DNA of 64,000 nucleotides from Chitinophagales bacterium (GCA_017303475.1 JAFLBO010000001.1:372001-436000), one strand, 5' to 3'. Positions 38,650 through 48,213 are shown, numbered from the stretch's first letter. The notes: a model not told the origin generated them from the letters alone. A program made the numbers and translations.

Positions 38650-39702
38650 TCAGGCTAGTTTGATACTCTTGTCGAGGTAAACATCCTGAACAGCATTCAA
38701 CAATTGAACGCCCTCTTTAAATGGACGCTGGAAAGCTTTACGACCCAGAATGAGTCCCATACCGCCGGCACGCTTGTTCACAACAGCAGTGATAACAGCT
38801 TCCTGTAAATCGCTGGCTCCTTTCGACTCACCTCCAGAGTTAATCAGTCCAACCCGGCCCATGTAGCAATTGGCTACCTGGTAACGGCAAAGATCGATTG
38901 GGTGATCTGAAGTCAGCTCTGTGTATACTTTCGGGTGGGTTTTGCCGTGCTTGGTTGCATTGTAGCCGCCATTATTGGTAGCCATTTTCTGCTTGATAAT
39001 ATCTGCCTGAATGGTTACCCCGAGGTGGTTGGCCTGACCGGTAAGGTCGGCAGAAGTATGGTAATCGATACCATCTACTTTAAAGTTATTATTGCGGGTG
39101 TAGCACCACAGGATAGTAGCCATGCCCAGTTCGTGTGCCATTTCAAAGGCTTTGCTTACTTCCACAATTTGGCGTGGGCTTTCAGGAGAGCCGAAATAGA
39201 TGGTAGCGCCAACGGCAACAGCACCCATATTCCAGGCATCCTTGATGGTACCAAACATGATTTGATCGTATTTGTTGGGGTAGGACAAAAATTCGTTGTG
39301 GTTGATTTTTACCACAAATGGAATTTTGTGCGCATATTTTCTGGCAACAATACCCAGAACGCCATATGTTGACGCAACGGCATTACAACCGCTTTCTACA
39401 GCCAATTTGACGATATTCTCCGGATCAAAATACATTGGATTCGGGGCAAATGAGGCGCCAGCTGCGTGTTCGATGCCCTGGTCAACCGGCAAAATTCCGA
39501 TGTAGCCAGTATCCCTCAGTCTTCCGGTACCCAACAGCTGTTGCATGCTGCGAAGGGTTTGACCATTACGATTGCTCTGCTGCCAAATTTCTTCCACATG
39601 GTTTTTGGAAGGAGCATGCAGTGTTTTTTTATCGAACGTTTTGCTCTGAAAATCAAGATAATAGGAGGCTTCTTTGCCTAGAATGTCGGATGTTTTTGAC
39701 AT
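38650..39702 (-). CDS. fbaB: Class I fructose-bisphosphate aldolase (DhnA/archaeal type)
   Basis: A 350-residue enzyme starting [43 protein letters not shown] holds the conserved Asp of this family. The Schiff-base lysine region [13 protein letters not shown] follows, and the later [14 protein letters not shown] is the phosphate-binding part. It cleaves fructose-1,6-bisphosphate to triose phosphates; tpiA lies 7 kb away. The open frame continues 35 codons upstream through a TCAC repeat tract (Thr-His-Ser-Leu), clearly not protein sequence, so the ATG at 39700-39702 is chosen. Confidence 0.9.
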   Translation of the reverse strand: MSKTSDILGKEASYYLDFQSKTFDKKTLHAPSKNHVEEIWQQSNRNGQTLRSMQQLLGTGRLRDTGYIGILPVDQGIEHAAGASFAPNPMYFDPENIVKLAVESGCNAVASTYGVLGIVARKYAHKIPFVVKINHNEFLSYPNKYDQIMFGTIKDAWNMGAVAVGATIYFGSPESPRQIVEVSKAFEMAHELGMATILWCYTRNNNFKVDGIDYHTSADLTGQANHLGVTIQADIIKQKMATNNGGYNATKHGKTHPKVYTELTSDHPIDLCRYQVANCYMGRVGLINSGGESKGASDLQEAVITAVVNKRAGGMGLILGRKAFQRPFKEGVQLLNAVQDVYLDKSIKLA

Positions 39703-39706
39703 GGTA

Positions 39707-39772
39707 TGTGAGTGAGTGATTGAGTGAATGAGTGGGTGAGTGACTGAATGAGTGAGTGAGTGGGTGAGTGGG
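39707..39772. repeat. GAGT-word tract filling the gap upstream of fbaB
   Basis: The whole gap between the outer-membrane-protein stop (39773) and the fbaB start (39702) is a degenerate run of GAGT/GAAT/GGGT words on the plus strand (TCAC words in the transcript). It uses the same tetranucleotide as the hairpin at 867-1015, but no opposite arm is present in the gap. The transcript would carry an unstructured pyrimidine-rich leader right up to the fbaB ATG. Confidence 0.75.
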
Positions 39773-40366
39773 TTAGAATTTCCAGGTGAAACCGAATCGG
39801 TATTCAACTGGATTTTGATATGCCTCTATATCATTAGCTACCCTGAAATTGTACAAAATACTGATTTCGGAGCCGGAACCTCCCGGGCTTCCAAAGTTCC
39901 AGCCGCCGCCTATCCGTTGATTGACGCGTTGATCTTTGAACGAGCCTCCTGAAATAGGATCATAATTTTGGAACCATTGATTAGATATTTCACCTTGCAG
40001 AAAAAGACCCCGAAATACCCGGCAGCGAACAAAACCTCCAAGGTCGAAACTATGCAAATTAAGGGATTGGAAGCCTCGCTGCTTAATGGATGTGAAATCG
40101 TAAGCCACTCTTGGTCCAAGCGAAAGAGGTCCAACAATCTTGTACCCAACCATAGGCGAGATACCGAAATTGAAAGAACTGAATCCTGAGTATCCTCCAA
40201 ATCCAATGTTTACGCCACCTCCATACCAAAGTCTGGAAGTAAAGCCTTTTTCTTCGCTTTCTTTCTCATCTCTGGAACGATTGCGTTGCTGCGCAATACA
40301 TTCCTGGTTTAAGGTCAATAATAGTGCTAAAGCGAACAGAGTCGCTATTTTAGAAGAAAATCTCAT
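39773..40366 (-). CDS. Small outer-membrane beta-barrel-like protein
   Basis: A 197-residue protein starting [20 protein letters not shown] with a signal peptide (to about ECIAQQ), a charged segment ([14 protein letters not shown]), then alternating glycine-rich strands ([32 protein letters not shown]) and a Phe end (GFTWKF). This is typical of a small outer-membrane barrel; no specific family is recognised. The start at 40364-40366 gives the signal peptide; the longer frame does not. Confidence 0.7.
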   Translation of the reverse strand: MRFSSKIATLFALALLLTLNQECIAQQRNRSRDEKESEEKGFTSRLWYGGGVNIGFGGYSGFSSFNFGISPMVGYKIVGPLSLGPRVAYDFTSIKQRGFQSLNLHSFDLGGFVRCRVFRGLFLQGEISNQWFQNYDPISGGSFKDQRVNQRIGGGWNFGSPGGSGSEISILYNFRVANDIEAYQNPVEYRFGFTWKF

Positions 40367-40400
40367 AAATAGATATTGGTGTTGTAGTTGGCAGGCGGGG

Positions 40401-40408
40401 CAAAAATA
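40401..40408 (-). promoter_or_regulatory. Probable -7 promoter element for outer-membrane protein/fbaB operon
   Basis: On the minus strand this reads TATTTTTG (TAnnTTTG), 34 bases upstream of the start codon at 40366. Confidence 0.4.
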
Positions 40409-40486
40409 GCAACAAAAACGTAAAGTCGGGTTTTTGCCAAACGCGCTTTTTTTTTCTTTAAACAAAATCAATCAAAAAGTATGTGC

Positions 40487-40494
40487 TACTTTCG
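40487..40494 (+). promoter_or_regulatory. Possible -7 promoter element for the giant PKD protein
   Basis: Reads TACTTTCG, one mismatch to TAnnTTTG, leaving a leader of about 150 bases before the ATG at 40646. Confidence 0.35.
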
Positions 40495-40645
40495 CCCGCA
40501 GAATTTTCCCTAAAAAAAGCAAAGTATATTTGAAACCCTTAGCCCTTGTACTCCGTACAGGCTGAAAACGCCTTTAAAATCATCCTATTCCGATTGCGTT
40601 TTCATTGTTTTATCTCTAAACAATCACGTTTACCAAACCAAGTCT

Positions 40646-43600
40646 ATGGTCAAGATTCTACGTCTGTGGGGTTGCCTGGCATTTGTATTGGCGCTGCAAT
40701 TTTTGTCCAATACGCTATATGCCCAATCCTTCGTGGCAGCCATTGAGCCACACACCTCGCCTGCTTTGTCCTACCATTTTACGGCATATCAGGTATTTCG
40801 CCTGGATGCCAAACAGCTTGACAAATATGTCAACTCCAATGCAGAGGCGCCAATGCAGCTTATTATCGGTACACACAACTGGAATTTGTCGCTTCAGCCC
40901 AGTCGTATCCTGTCCGACAATTATTCTGTGGTACACCACACTGCATTGGGCACAACAACGAGCACCGTTAAACCACAAATTGCCTTTAAGGGTAATGACC
41001 TGAATGGTGGTGGTAATGTACGTCTCACCCTGCATAATGAATTCCTGTACGGATTCGTCATGGAAGGCATGGAACGCTACTTCATTGAGCCTCTTTGGTA
41101 TTTTGAGCCTCATGCAAGCCGCGATTTGTTTGTGATTTATCCTGAAAGCGCTGTTCAACCAATGGCCCCGGATGCCTGCGGCGTAACTGAGGAGCAAATT
41201 GAAATGCAACATTTGGAAGATGCTGTCAACGACAAACTCAACCAGAGTGGTGCAGAAAACATGGCTTGTTACGAACTGGAGCTGGCTATTGCTTCAGACG
41301 AATTAATGCTGGATAAGTATGGCTCTGTTGGTGGTGTCGAAGACCACAATATTGGTGTAATTAACAATGTGCAGGGTGATTATCTGGGGCAATTCAATCA
41401 TGATTTAACCTTTGTTATTGTCACTCAATTTGTATCAAGTAACGATCCATGGACCAACTCCACGGATGCAGGAACACTGCTTGACAGCTTCCGCACCTGG
41501 GGTAATAATGGAGGGTTTGGTGTAAACTTTGACCTGGGTGAGCTCTGGACAGATCGTGACTTTAACGGCGGAACAGTGGGTATTGCCTATCTTAGTGGAG
41601 TATGTAACAACGTTAAATATCACTGTCTGCAAGACTTTACAGGAAATGCAGCATTCCTTCGCTGTATGACCTCCCACGAAATAGGTCACAATTTCTCGAG
41701 CGGACATGATAACAACTGTCCTCCCGGCGATTTCATCATGTGTCCGTTCGTATCCTCCTCTACAGAATGGAGCGCTCAGTCGCAAACTGCGATTAATAAC
41801 TACATGCAGGGACGGATCAACAATGGCTGCCTGTCTGCTTGCGGCCCTTCGTTGATTGCAGACTTTACCTGGAGCCCTGATCCTGGCTGTGAAGGCAGTC
41901 CGGTGGAATTTACAGACCTGACTTCAGGTAACGTGACTGGCTGGGCCTGGACTTTCCCTGGTGGCAATCCAGCCAATTCCAACCTGCAAAATCCAACTGT
42001 TATCTGGAGTGGCCCCGGCCCACGTAACGTAACCCTGGTTGCAAGTGGACCAGGAGGCAGTGTAAGCATCTCCAAAACAGTAAATATTGATCCATTGCCA
42101 GTACCAAGTTTTACCTTCACGGTAAACGGTCTGGTAGTAACCTTTACGAATACTTCCCTTCATGGAACCTCCTTCGAATGGGATTTCGGTGATGGCGGTT
42201 TCAGTACTGATGAAAATCCAGTACACGAATATCAGGAAGCCAACACTTATACGGTTAAGTTGACAGTAACCAATGCTTGTGGCTCAGTTGAAAAATCCAT
42301 GGTGGTAAACACTGCACCTACTGCCGATTTTACCGCTACCCCTACCTCCGGCTGTGCAGCATTGGTGGTAACCATGGAAAACCAGTCCTCCCCGAACGCA
42401 CTTACCTACCAGTGGTCATTCCCCGGAGGTTCTCCATCTGCTTCCAATCAGCCGAACCCAACGGTAGTGTACAGTATTGCAGGGGTGTATACCATTACTT
42501 TGCGTGCAATTAACCCGAGTGGTTCGGATACCATTGTTAAAACAAGTTACATTACAGTTAAGGCTGTTCCGGTAGCCAACTTCACCTCCAGCGTGAATGG
42601 CTCAACGGTTACCTTCACCAATACCAGTATTGGGGCAGTATCTTCCTACCACTGGGAATTTGGCGATGGTGACACCAGCAATGTAAAAAATCCGGTGCAT
42701 ACTTATTCAGCGCCAGGAACGTATACCGTAGTGCTGACAGTAAGCAATGAGTGTGGTACAAACACAAAATCTTCTCAGGTTGTGATTGTATCACAAGGTC
42801 CGCCAACTGCAGCATTCGCAGCCAATCCGTCAACCGGATGCGTGCCTTCCAATCCTGTACCCGCATACGACCACATTGTGGTGGTAGTGGGCGGTAATAC
42901 TTCTGCCAACTCAATATTTGGCAACCCTAATGCGCCATATTTCAATTCTCTTGCAAATAATGGCGCCAAATTCAGTAACTCCTTTGGAGTGTTTAACTCA
43001 AGCCAGCCCAACTTCCTCGCATTGTTCTCCGGAAGTAACCAGGGTGTAACAAACGATAACCTGATTCCTGCTCCGTTCACTACTGCCAACCTGGGCCGTG
43101 CATTGCAGGATGCACAGAAAACTTATACCACGTTCTCTGAAAACCTGCCTTCCGTTGGATTCAACGGTGGCACAAGCGGCAACTACACCCGTGCGCATAA
43201 CCCGGCAGCCAACTGGATGGGTAACGGACAAAACCAGATTCCGGCTACAACCAACCAGCCTTTCTCTGCGTTCCCAACCAATTTTGACAATCTGCCTAGT
43301 GTGTCATTTGTGGTTCCGGATCTCTGCGGTGGCGGTCACAATGCTTGTCAGCCAACAAACAACGGCGTTTCGCAGTTCGACAACTGGATCCAAACAAATC
43401 TGGATGCTTACAAACAATGGTGTGTAGACAACAACTCATTGTTGATTGTTACCTACGATGAAAACGCATTTAACGGCAATAACAAAGTTTCCACCGTGTT
43501 CTATGGTGCTCATGTAGCAAATGGTGATTACCCACAAACCATCAATCACTACAATGTACTTAGAACTATTGAGGAAGCATTCCGACTCAATGTTCACGCA

Positions 43601-46600
43601 GGTGAAGCAGCAAACGTTACCCCAATCGAAGATTGCTGGGCTCCAGGCACTGATCCGCTTTATGTGAAATTTACGAATAACTCAACAGGAGCAGTTTCTT
43701 ATAACTGGTCTTTCCCTGGTGGCACACCGGCCACTTCCAGCCATGCGAATCCAACCGTTTATTACTCTGCACCTGGCGTTTATACTGTAACACTGACTGC
43801 CACAAACGGCAGTGGAAGCAATACTACAACTTCCACTGTAACGGTAAATACTGTTCCAACGCCAGATTTCACTTCTGCGTTTAACAACAATACCACAGTT
43901 GCATTCACTAATGGTTCCACAGGCGCTACAAGCTACCTTTGGTCGTTTGGTGATGGTACTACCAACAGCGTGGATGCTAATCCGGTGCATGTTTACCCGG
44001 CTATTGATTCCAACATAACGTATCAGGTAATTCTCCAGGCAACAAACGATTGCGGAACCACCTCTGATACGCAATATGTAACCATCGTAATTCCGCCGAA
44101 TGCCAATTTCGTTGGCACGCCTTCCAGCGGTTGCGGACCACTTTCTGTACAGTTTAACAGCCAGTCTTCGCCAAATTCAGTTTCATTTGAATGGTTGTTC
44201 CCTGGCGGTAATCCTGCTACGTCTACGGTTCCAAACCCAACTGTTGTGTACAATAATCCTGGCACTTACAATGTCAACCTCATTGCCATCAACGGTGTTG
44301 GCCGGGATACCATTGTTAAAAACGGTTATGTGGTGGTAAATCCAACACCTGTGGCCGGATTTACTTCTGCCACGAACGGTCTTACAGCCAACTTCACCAA
44401 CACCTCTTCCGGTGCAACATCGTATTCCTGGGATTTCGGTGATAACTCTGGTAGCACAGATGCCAACCCATCACATTCTTATACAGCTGATGGTACTTAC
44501 ACCGTAATTTTGTCTGCTACCAATGCTTGTGGTACCGTAACCAGCACCCAAACAGTTACTGTTGCTACTGCTCCTACAGCGGGCTTTACAGTATCTACGA
44601 ACGCAGGTTGTGCGCCATTGGCACTTCAGCTGACCAACACTTCCAGCACCAACGCTACTTCCTATGAATGGGAATTCCCGGGTGGTAATCCGGCTAGTTC
44701 CAGTGCACAAAATCCGCCAGCAGTGGTGTATGCAGTGCCTGGCACTTACACTGTTACCTTGACGGTTTCCAATGCTGCCGGCAACAATACAACTACTCAG
44801 GTTGTTGTAGTAACTGGCGGCCCAACAGCTAATTTCACATCCAATGTTGCTGGTCAGACAGCTACATTCTCCAACGCTTCTTCCAATGCAACGGCATATT
44901 CATGGGAGTTCGGTGATGGTGGAACCAGCAATGACGCTAACCCTGCCCATAACTACCAGGCTGACGGCACCTACACCGTGACTCTGACTGTTTCCAATGA
45001 TTGTGGAACAAGCAGCTTTACACAAAACGTAGTAATAAATACCGAGCCTGGCGCAGGATTCTCTTTCAATACCAACAGCGGTTGCGCTATTCTGGCAGTT
45101 AATTTTGCAGATATCTCTTCCGGCAATCCGGTTTCCTGGGAATGGACCTTTGAGGGCGGCACTCCAAGCTCTTCTACTGCCCAAAACCCAAGCGTACAGT
45201 ACTTTACCCCTGGTGTTTACGATGTTACACTGATTGTGACTTCAGTTAACGGAACTACCAGTTCCTTTACCCAGAATGATGTAATTACTGTTAACGGCGC
45301 GCCATCCGCTGGTTACACCACAGCTGTAAGCGGCAATACAGTGAATTTCACCAATACTTCTTCAGGCGCAACTTCCTTCACTTGGAACTTTGGTGACGGT
45401 GGCACCAGTGCGGATGAAAATCCAACCTACACCTACCAAAACGATGGGGTGTACAATGTGACAATGGCCGCTACCAACAACTGTGGCACTACCATTTTCG
45501 AACAACAGGTTACTATTGTTACTCCGCCAACTTCCGGTTTTAATTACAACAGTAATGCCGGTTGCGCTCCGTTTAGCGTTCAATTCAACAATGCTTCCAG
45601 CAGTAACGCTACCTCTATCTCCTGGGATTTCCCGGGTGGAACGCCTTCCTCTTCTACAGAAGAAAATCCTTCTGTGAGCTGGAATGCTTCTGGTATATAT
45701 GTGGTAACCCTCACCGCATCTAACGGCGCAGGTAGCAGCACAAGCACAGCTACCATTACAGTTGGTGCAGCGCCAAGTGCCGGATTTACCTCTGTTACCA
45801 ATGGTTTTGTGGTGAATTTCAGCAACACATCCTCCGGGGCAGACTCTTATTCCTGGGACTTCGGTGATGGTGGTAATGGCAGCAGCGAGGCTAATCCTTC
45901 GCACACGTTCAGTCAACCTGGCACCTATGAGGTTTCTCTGACTGTTACAAACGATTGTGGTTCCGCTACTTCAACACAAACCATTGTGATTCAGGGCTCC
46001 GCTCCAAATCCGGCCATTTCTGCCGATAATCAGAGCGGTTGCACGCCATTCACTGTACAGTTTACGGATCAATCCGGCAACAACCCAGTGTCCTGGAACT
46101 GGACCTTCCCGGGCGGTACTCCGGCAAGCAGCACGCAGCAGAATCCTTCTGTAGTGTACAACACTCCTGGTGTTTACGATGTAACCTTGGAAGTATTCAA
46201 TGGCTTTGGTAGTAATACACAAATCTTCCCTGCTTACATTACGGTGCAAACCACACCAACGGCCGGGTTTACCTTCAATTCCGTAGCAAATACTGTTTCA
46301 TTCACCAACAGCTCCCAGAATGCAACCTCGTATTCCTGGAATTTTGGTGATAACAGCAGCAGCAACGAACAAAACCCAACGCATACTTATGCTGGTCCGG
46401 GTAGCTACACAGTTACACTTGCGGCTACCAACCCATGTGGCACAACTATTTTTGAACAAACCGTAACCCTCTCTTCCGGCACCGGAGAAGCATCCTGGGT
46501 GGAAAACTTCCGCCTCTTCCCGAATCCGAATACAGGTTCCTTTACGGTTGACATGAAAGGGTTGCCACAGGATGAAGTTGAATTCGTGCTATACAATGCA

Positions 46601-46753
46601 CTTGGTCAGCAAATCAAACGTGAAACACTTGATTTTGGCACAGGCAATCTGTTGCACCAGTTCAACTATGGAACGCTTGCCGCCGGTGTGTACACGCTCC
46701 GTGTACAGGCAGACGGTCAGGCTATTTATGTAAAAGTGACTATTGCCCGTTAA
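40646..46753 (+). CDS. Giant secreted multi-domain protein: metallopeptidase, 16 PKD domains with inserted phosphoesterase-like domain, T9SS tail
   Basis: 2035 residues. A signal peptide (1-27) is followed by a propeptide-like region to about 200. A reprolysin-like zinc peptidase domain (about 205-395) has HEIGHNFSSGH (His344, Glu345, His348, His354) and a Met-turn Met365 in FIMCPF. From about 402 to 1946 there are sixteen PKD domains of two alternating types: one with SGC near its start and FPGG, the other with FGDGG and a late CGT. The fifth PKD is split by a domain of about 270 residues (735-1003) resembling the acid phosphatase/phosphoesterase family (YDHIVVVV, SSQPNFLALFSGS, SLLIVTYDEN, TINHYNVLRTIEE). 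A type A T9SS sorting domain (about 1954-2035, LFPNPNTGSFTVDM) ends the protein. Expected on the cell surface or released. Confidence 0.9.
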   Translation: MVKILRLWGCLAFVLALQFLSNTLYAQSFVAAIEPHTSPALSYHFTAYQVFRLDAKQLDKYVNSNAEAPMQLIIGTHNWNLSLQPSRILSDNYSVVHHTALGTTTSTVKPQIAFKGNDLNGGGNVRLTLHNEFLYGFVMEGMERYFIEPLWYFEPHASRDLFVIYPESAVQPMAPDACGVTEEQIEMQHLEDAVNDKLNQSGAENMACYELELAIASDELMLDKYGSVGGVEDHNIGVINNVQGDYLGQFNHDLTFVIVTQFVSSNDPWTNSTDAGTLLDSFRTWGNNGGFGVNFDLGELWTDRDFNGGTVGIAYLSGVCNNVKYHCLQDFTGNAAFLRCMTSHEIGHNFSSGHDNNCPPGDFIMCPFVSSSTEWSAQSQTAINNYMQGRINNGCLSACGPSLIADFTWSPDPGCEGSPVEFTDLTSGNVTGWAWTFPGGNPANSNLQNPTVIWSGPGPRNVTLVASGPGGSVSISKTVNIDPLPVPSFTFTVNGLVVTFTNTSLHGTSFEWDFGDGGFSTDENPVHEYQEANTYTVKLTVTNACGSVEKSMVVNTAPTADFTATPTSGCAALVVTMENQSSPNALTYQWSFPGGSPSASNQPNPTVVYSIAGVYTITLRAINPSGSDTIVKTSYITVKAVPVANFTSSVNGSTVTFTNTSIGAVSSYHWEFGDGDTSNVKNPVHTYSAPGTYTVVLTVSNECGTNTKSSQVVIVSQGPPTAAFAANPSTGCVPSNPVPAYDHIVVVVGGNTSANSIFGNPNAPYFNSLANNGAKFSNSFGVFNSSQPNFLALFSGSNQGVTNDNLIPAPFTTANLGRALQDAQKTYTTFSENLPSVGFNGGTSGNYTRAHNPAANWMGNGQNQIPATTNQPFSAFPTNFDNLPSVSFVVPDLCGGGHNACQPTNNGVSQFDNWIQTNLDAYKQWCVDNNSLLIVTYDENAFNGNNKVSTVFYGAHVANGDYPQTINHYNVLRTIEEAFRLNVHAGEAANVTPIEDCWAPGTDPLYVKFTNNSTGAVSYNWSFPGGTPATSSHANPTVYYSAPGVYTVTLTATNGSGSNTTTSTVTVNTVPTPDFTSAFNNNTTVAFTNGSTGATSYLWSFGDGTTNSVDANPVHVYPAIDSNITYQVILQATNDCGTTSDTQYVTIVIPPNANFVGTPSSGCGPLSVQFNSQSSPNSVSFEWLFPGGNPATSTVPNPTVVYNNPGTYNVNLIAINGVGRDTIVKNGYVVVNPTPVAGFTSATNGLTANFTNTSSGATSYSWDFGDNSGSTDANPSHSYTADGTYTVILSATNACGTVTSTQTVTVATAPTAGFTVSTNAGCAPLALQLTNTSSTNATSYEWEFPGGNPASSSAQNPPAVVYAVPGTYTVTLTVSNAAGNNTTTQVVVVTGGPTANFTSNVAGQTATFSNASSNATAYSWEFGDGGTSNDANPAHNYQADGTYTVTLTVSNDCGTSSFTQNVVINTEPGAGFSFNTNSGCAILAVNFADISSGNPVSWEWTFEGGTPSSSTAQNPSVQYFTPGVYDVTLIVTSVNGTTSSFTQNDVITVNGAPSAGYTTAVSGNTVNFTNTSSGATSFTWNFGDGGTSADENPTYTYQNDGVYNVTMAATNNCGTTIFEQQVTIVTPPTSGFNYNSNAGCAPFSVQFNNASSSNATSISWDFPGGTPSSSTEENPSVSWNASGIYVVTLTASNGAGSSTSTATITVGAAPSAGFTSVTNGFVVNFSNTSSGADSYSWDFGDGGNGSSEANPSHTFSQPGTYEVSLTVTNDCGSATSTQTIVIQGSAPNPAISADNQSGCTPFTVQFTDQSGNNPVSWNWTFPGGTPASSTQQNPSVVYNTPGVYDVTLEVFNGFGSNTQIFPAYITVQTTPTAGFTFNSVANTVSFTNSSQNATSYSWNFGDNSSSNEQNPTHTYAGPGSYTVTLAATNPCGTTIFEQTVTLSSGTGEASWVENFRLFPNPNTGSFTVDMKGLPQDEVEFVLYNALGQQIKRETLDFGTGNLLHQFNYGTLAAGVYTLRVQADGQAIYVKVTIAR

Positions 46754-46780
46754 TCAACGGTCAAAGTAATAAATTGCCCG

Positions 46781-46816
46781 GCGGGGACTTCTTAATGAGG
46801 TCCCCGCTTTTATTTT
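46781..46816 (+). terminator. Rho-independent terminator after the giant PKD gene
   Basis: Stem GCGGGGAC (46781-46788) pairs exactly with GTCCCCGC (46800-46807), followed by TTTTATTTTG. It lies 27 bases after the stop. Confidence 0.85.
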
Positions 46817-46830
46817 GTACAAGCAGGTTT

Positions 46831-46838
46831 TACCTTCG
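46831..46838 (+). promoter_or_regulatory. Probable -7 promoter element for tpiA
   Basis: Reads TACCTTCG, one mismatch to TAnnTTTG, 27 bases upstream of the tpiA ATG and downstream of the terminator. Confidence 0.4.
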
Positions 46839-46865
46839 CGCCACACACAAAAAGACAACCACACC

Positions 46866-47621
46866 ATGCGTCAGCAGATAGTAGCAGGAAACTGGAAAAT
46901 GAATAAGACCCTGGAAGAAGGGGTTGAACTCACTAAGGCTATTTTGGATAAAATAAACCAGCCAAAGGGTTTGGTGGTAGTGGCTCCGCCGCTCACCCAT
47001 CTGCAGGAAATTGGCCGTTTGCTTTCAACAAAAAAATCCTTTCACCTGAGCGCGCAAAACTGCCACCAGGAAGAAAAAGGCGCATATACCGGCGAGGTCT
47101 CAGCCGACATGCTCGTTTCTGTCGGATGCTCCTTCGTTATCCTGGGCCACTCTGAAAGAAGGCAATACTTCAAAGAATCCAATGCTACACTTGCAGCCAA
47201 AGTCAATATTTCTCTGGCTAAAGGTCTGCGCCCTATATTTTGCTGCGGCGAGCCATTGAACATTAGAGAGACCGAAACCCATGTGGCCTATGTAGCAAAA
47301 CAACTCAAAGCAAGTCTCTTTCACTTATCTGAAACCGAATTCAGAAAAGTTGTCATTGCTTATGAACCAATCTGGGCTATTGGAACGGGTAAAACAGCCT
47401 CCAGTTTGCAAGCGCAGGAAATGCACAAATCTATCCGGGATTTGGTTGCGAAGAAATACGGCAAAGCTGTTGCCAACGATACTACTATCCTTTACGGAGG
47501 CTCTTGCAATGCCCAAAATGCCGCTGAACTGTTTGCACAGCCTGATGTAGACGGCGGACTCATTGGTGGCGCTTCTTTGAAAGCAGATGATTTTGCTGTG
47601 ATCGTAGGAGCCTTGAAATAA
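46866..47621 (+). CDS. tpiA: Triosephosphate isomerase
   Basis: A 251-residue TIM-barrel enzyme with all catalytic motifs: NWKMN (Lys11), VILGHSERR (His), and AYEPIWAIGTGK (the Glu base and flexible loop), plus LYGGSCNAQNA and GLIGGASL for phosphate binding. It interconverts dihydroxyacetone phosphate and glyceraldehyde-3-phosphate in glycolysis. The ATG at 46866 is chosen; the frame opens 17 codons upstream only through the preceding terminator region. Its stop is one base from the stop of the convergent ubiX gene. Confidence 0.96.
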   Translation: MRQQIVAGNWKMNKTLEEGVELTKAILDKINQPKGLVVVAPPLTHLQEIGRLLSTKKSFHLSAQNCHQEEKGAYTGEVSADMLVSVGCSFVILGHSERRQYFKESNATLAAKVNISLAKGLRPIFCCGEPLNIRETETHVAYVAKQLKASLFHLSETEFRKVVIAYEPIWAIGTGKTASSLQAQEMHKSIRDLVAKKYGKAVANDTTILYGGSCNAQNAAELFAQPDVDGGLIGGASLKADDFAVIVGALK

Positions 47622-47622
47622 C

Positions 47623-48183
47623 TCACTGAGGTTCGCTCCAGCGATACACTTTTTGTTGAAATCCGGATAAATCCAGGATTCGGTCCACCACCGTCAGTGC
47701 AATGTCAGTGACTGTAGTGGGCTGCGAGTAAAACGATGGGCTGGCCGGACAAATGATTCCACCGGCCTCTGTTACAGTTTTCATGTTGTTGATGTGAATC
47801 AAACTGAGTGGTGTGTCACGGGTAACCAAAATCAACCTGCGCCGTTCTTTAAGCACAACGTCGGCAGCTCGGGTCGCCAGGTCGTTGCTGATACCGGTGG
47901 CTATACGCGCGAGAGTGCCCATAGAGCACGGACAAACAATCATGGTCTGGTACTGTGCAGATCCGGACGCAAACGGCGCGTAGAAATCGTTTTTCTGATA
48001 AAAATCAAAAGGATAGGCGTCAAAGTCAGGCTTTCCAATCTCCAACTCCCAATTAATGAGGGCATTGTCTGAAAGCACCACCCCTACTTTCTCCCACTGA
48101 TCCTGCAATTGAACCAGGCGGTCCAGTAATACCTTGGCATAAATGGATCCTGATGATCCTGTAATGGCTACAACGATTTTCAT
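47623..48183 (-). CDS. ubiX: Flavin prenyltransferase UbiX
   Basis: A 186-residue flavoprotein. It starts MKIVVAITGSSGSIYAKVLLDRL (FMN-binding GSSG) and has TMIVCPCSMGTLARIATGISNDLATRAADVVLKERR and LILVTRDTPLSLIHINNM, the full UbiX/Pad1 signature. It attaches dimethylallyl phosphate to FMN, making the prenylated cofactor of UbiD decarboxylases. In Bacteroidota this supports quinone synthesis or other decarboxylations; a ubiD gene is not visible here. It lies 30 bases downstream of ruvB on the same strand. Confidence 0.92.
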   Translation of the reverse strand: MKIVVAITGSSGSIYAKVLLDRLVQLQDQWEKVGVVLSDNALINWELEIGKPDFDAYPFDFYQKNDFYAPFASGSAQYQTMIVCPCSMGTLARIATGISNDLATRAADVVLKERRRLILVTRDTPLSLIHINNMKTVTEAGGIICPASPSFYSQPTTVTDIALTVVDRILDLSGFQQKVYRWSEPQ

Positions 48184-48213
48184 AGCCGATTAACAGTATT
48201 TAAACATGATGGT

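Noticed and set aside
39703-39807. Extended N-terminus for the class I aldolase
   Set aside because: The extra 35 codons translate the TCAC tract to Thr-His-Ser-Leu repeats; the family start is at MSKTSD.
45362-45916. 184-codon and several other antisense open frames within the PKD repeats
   Set aside because: Caused by the repetitive codon pattern of the plus-strand PKD domains; they recur at the same repeat phase and lack start signals.
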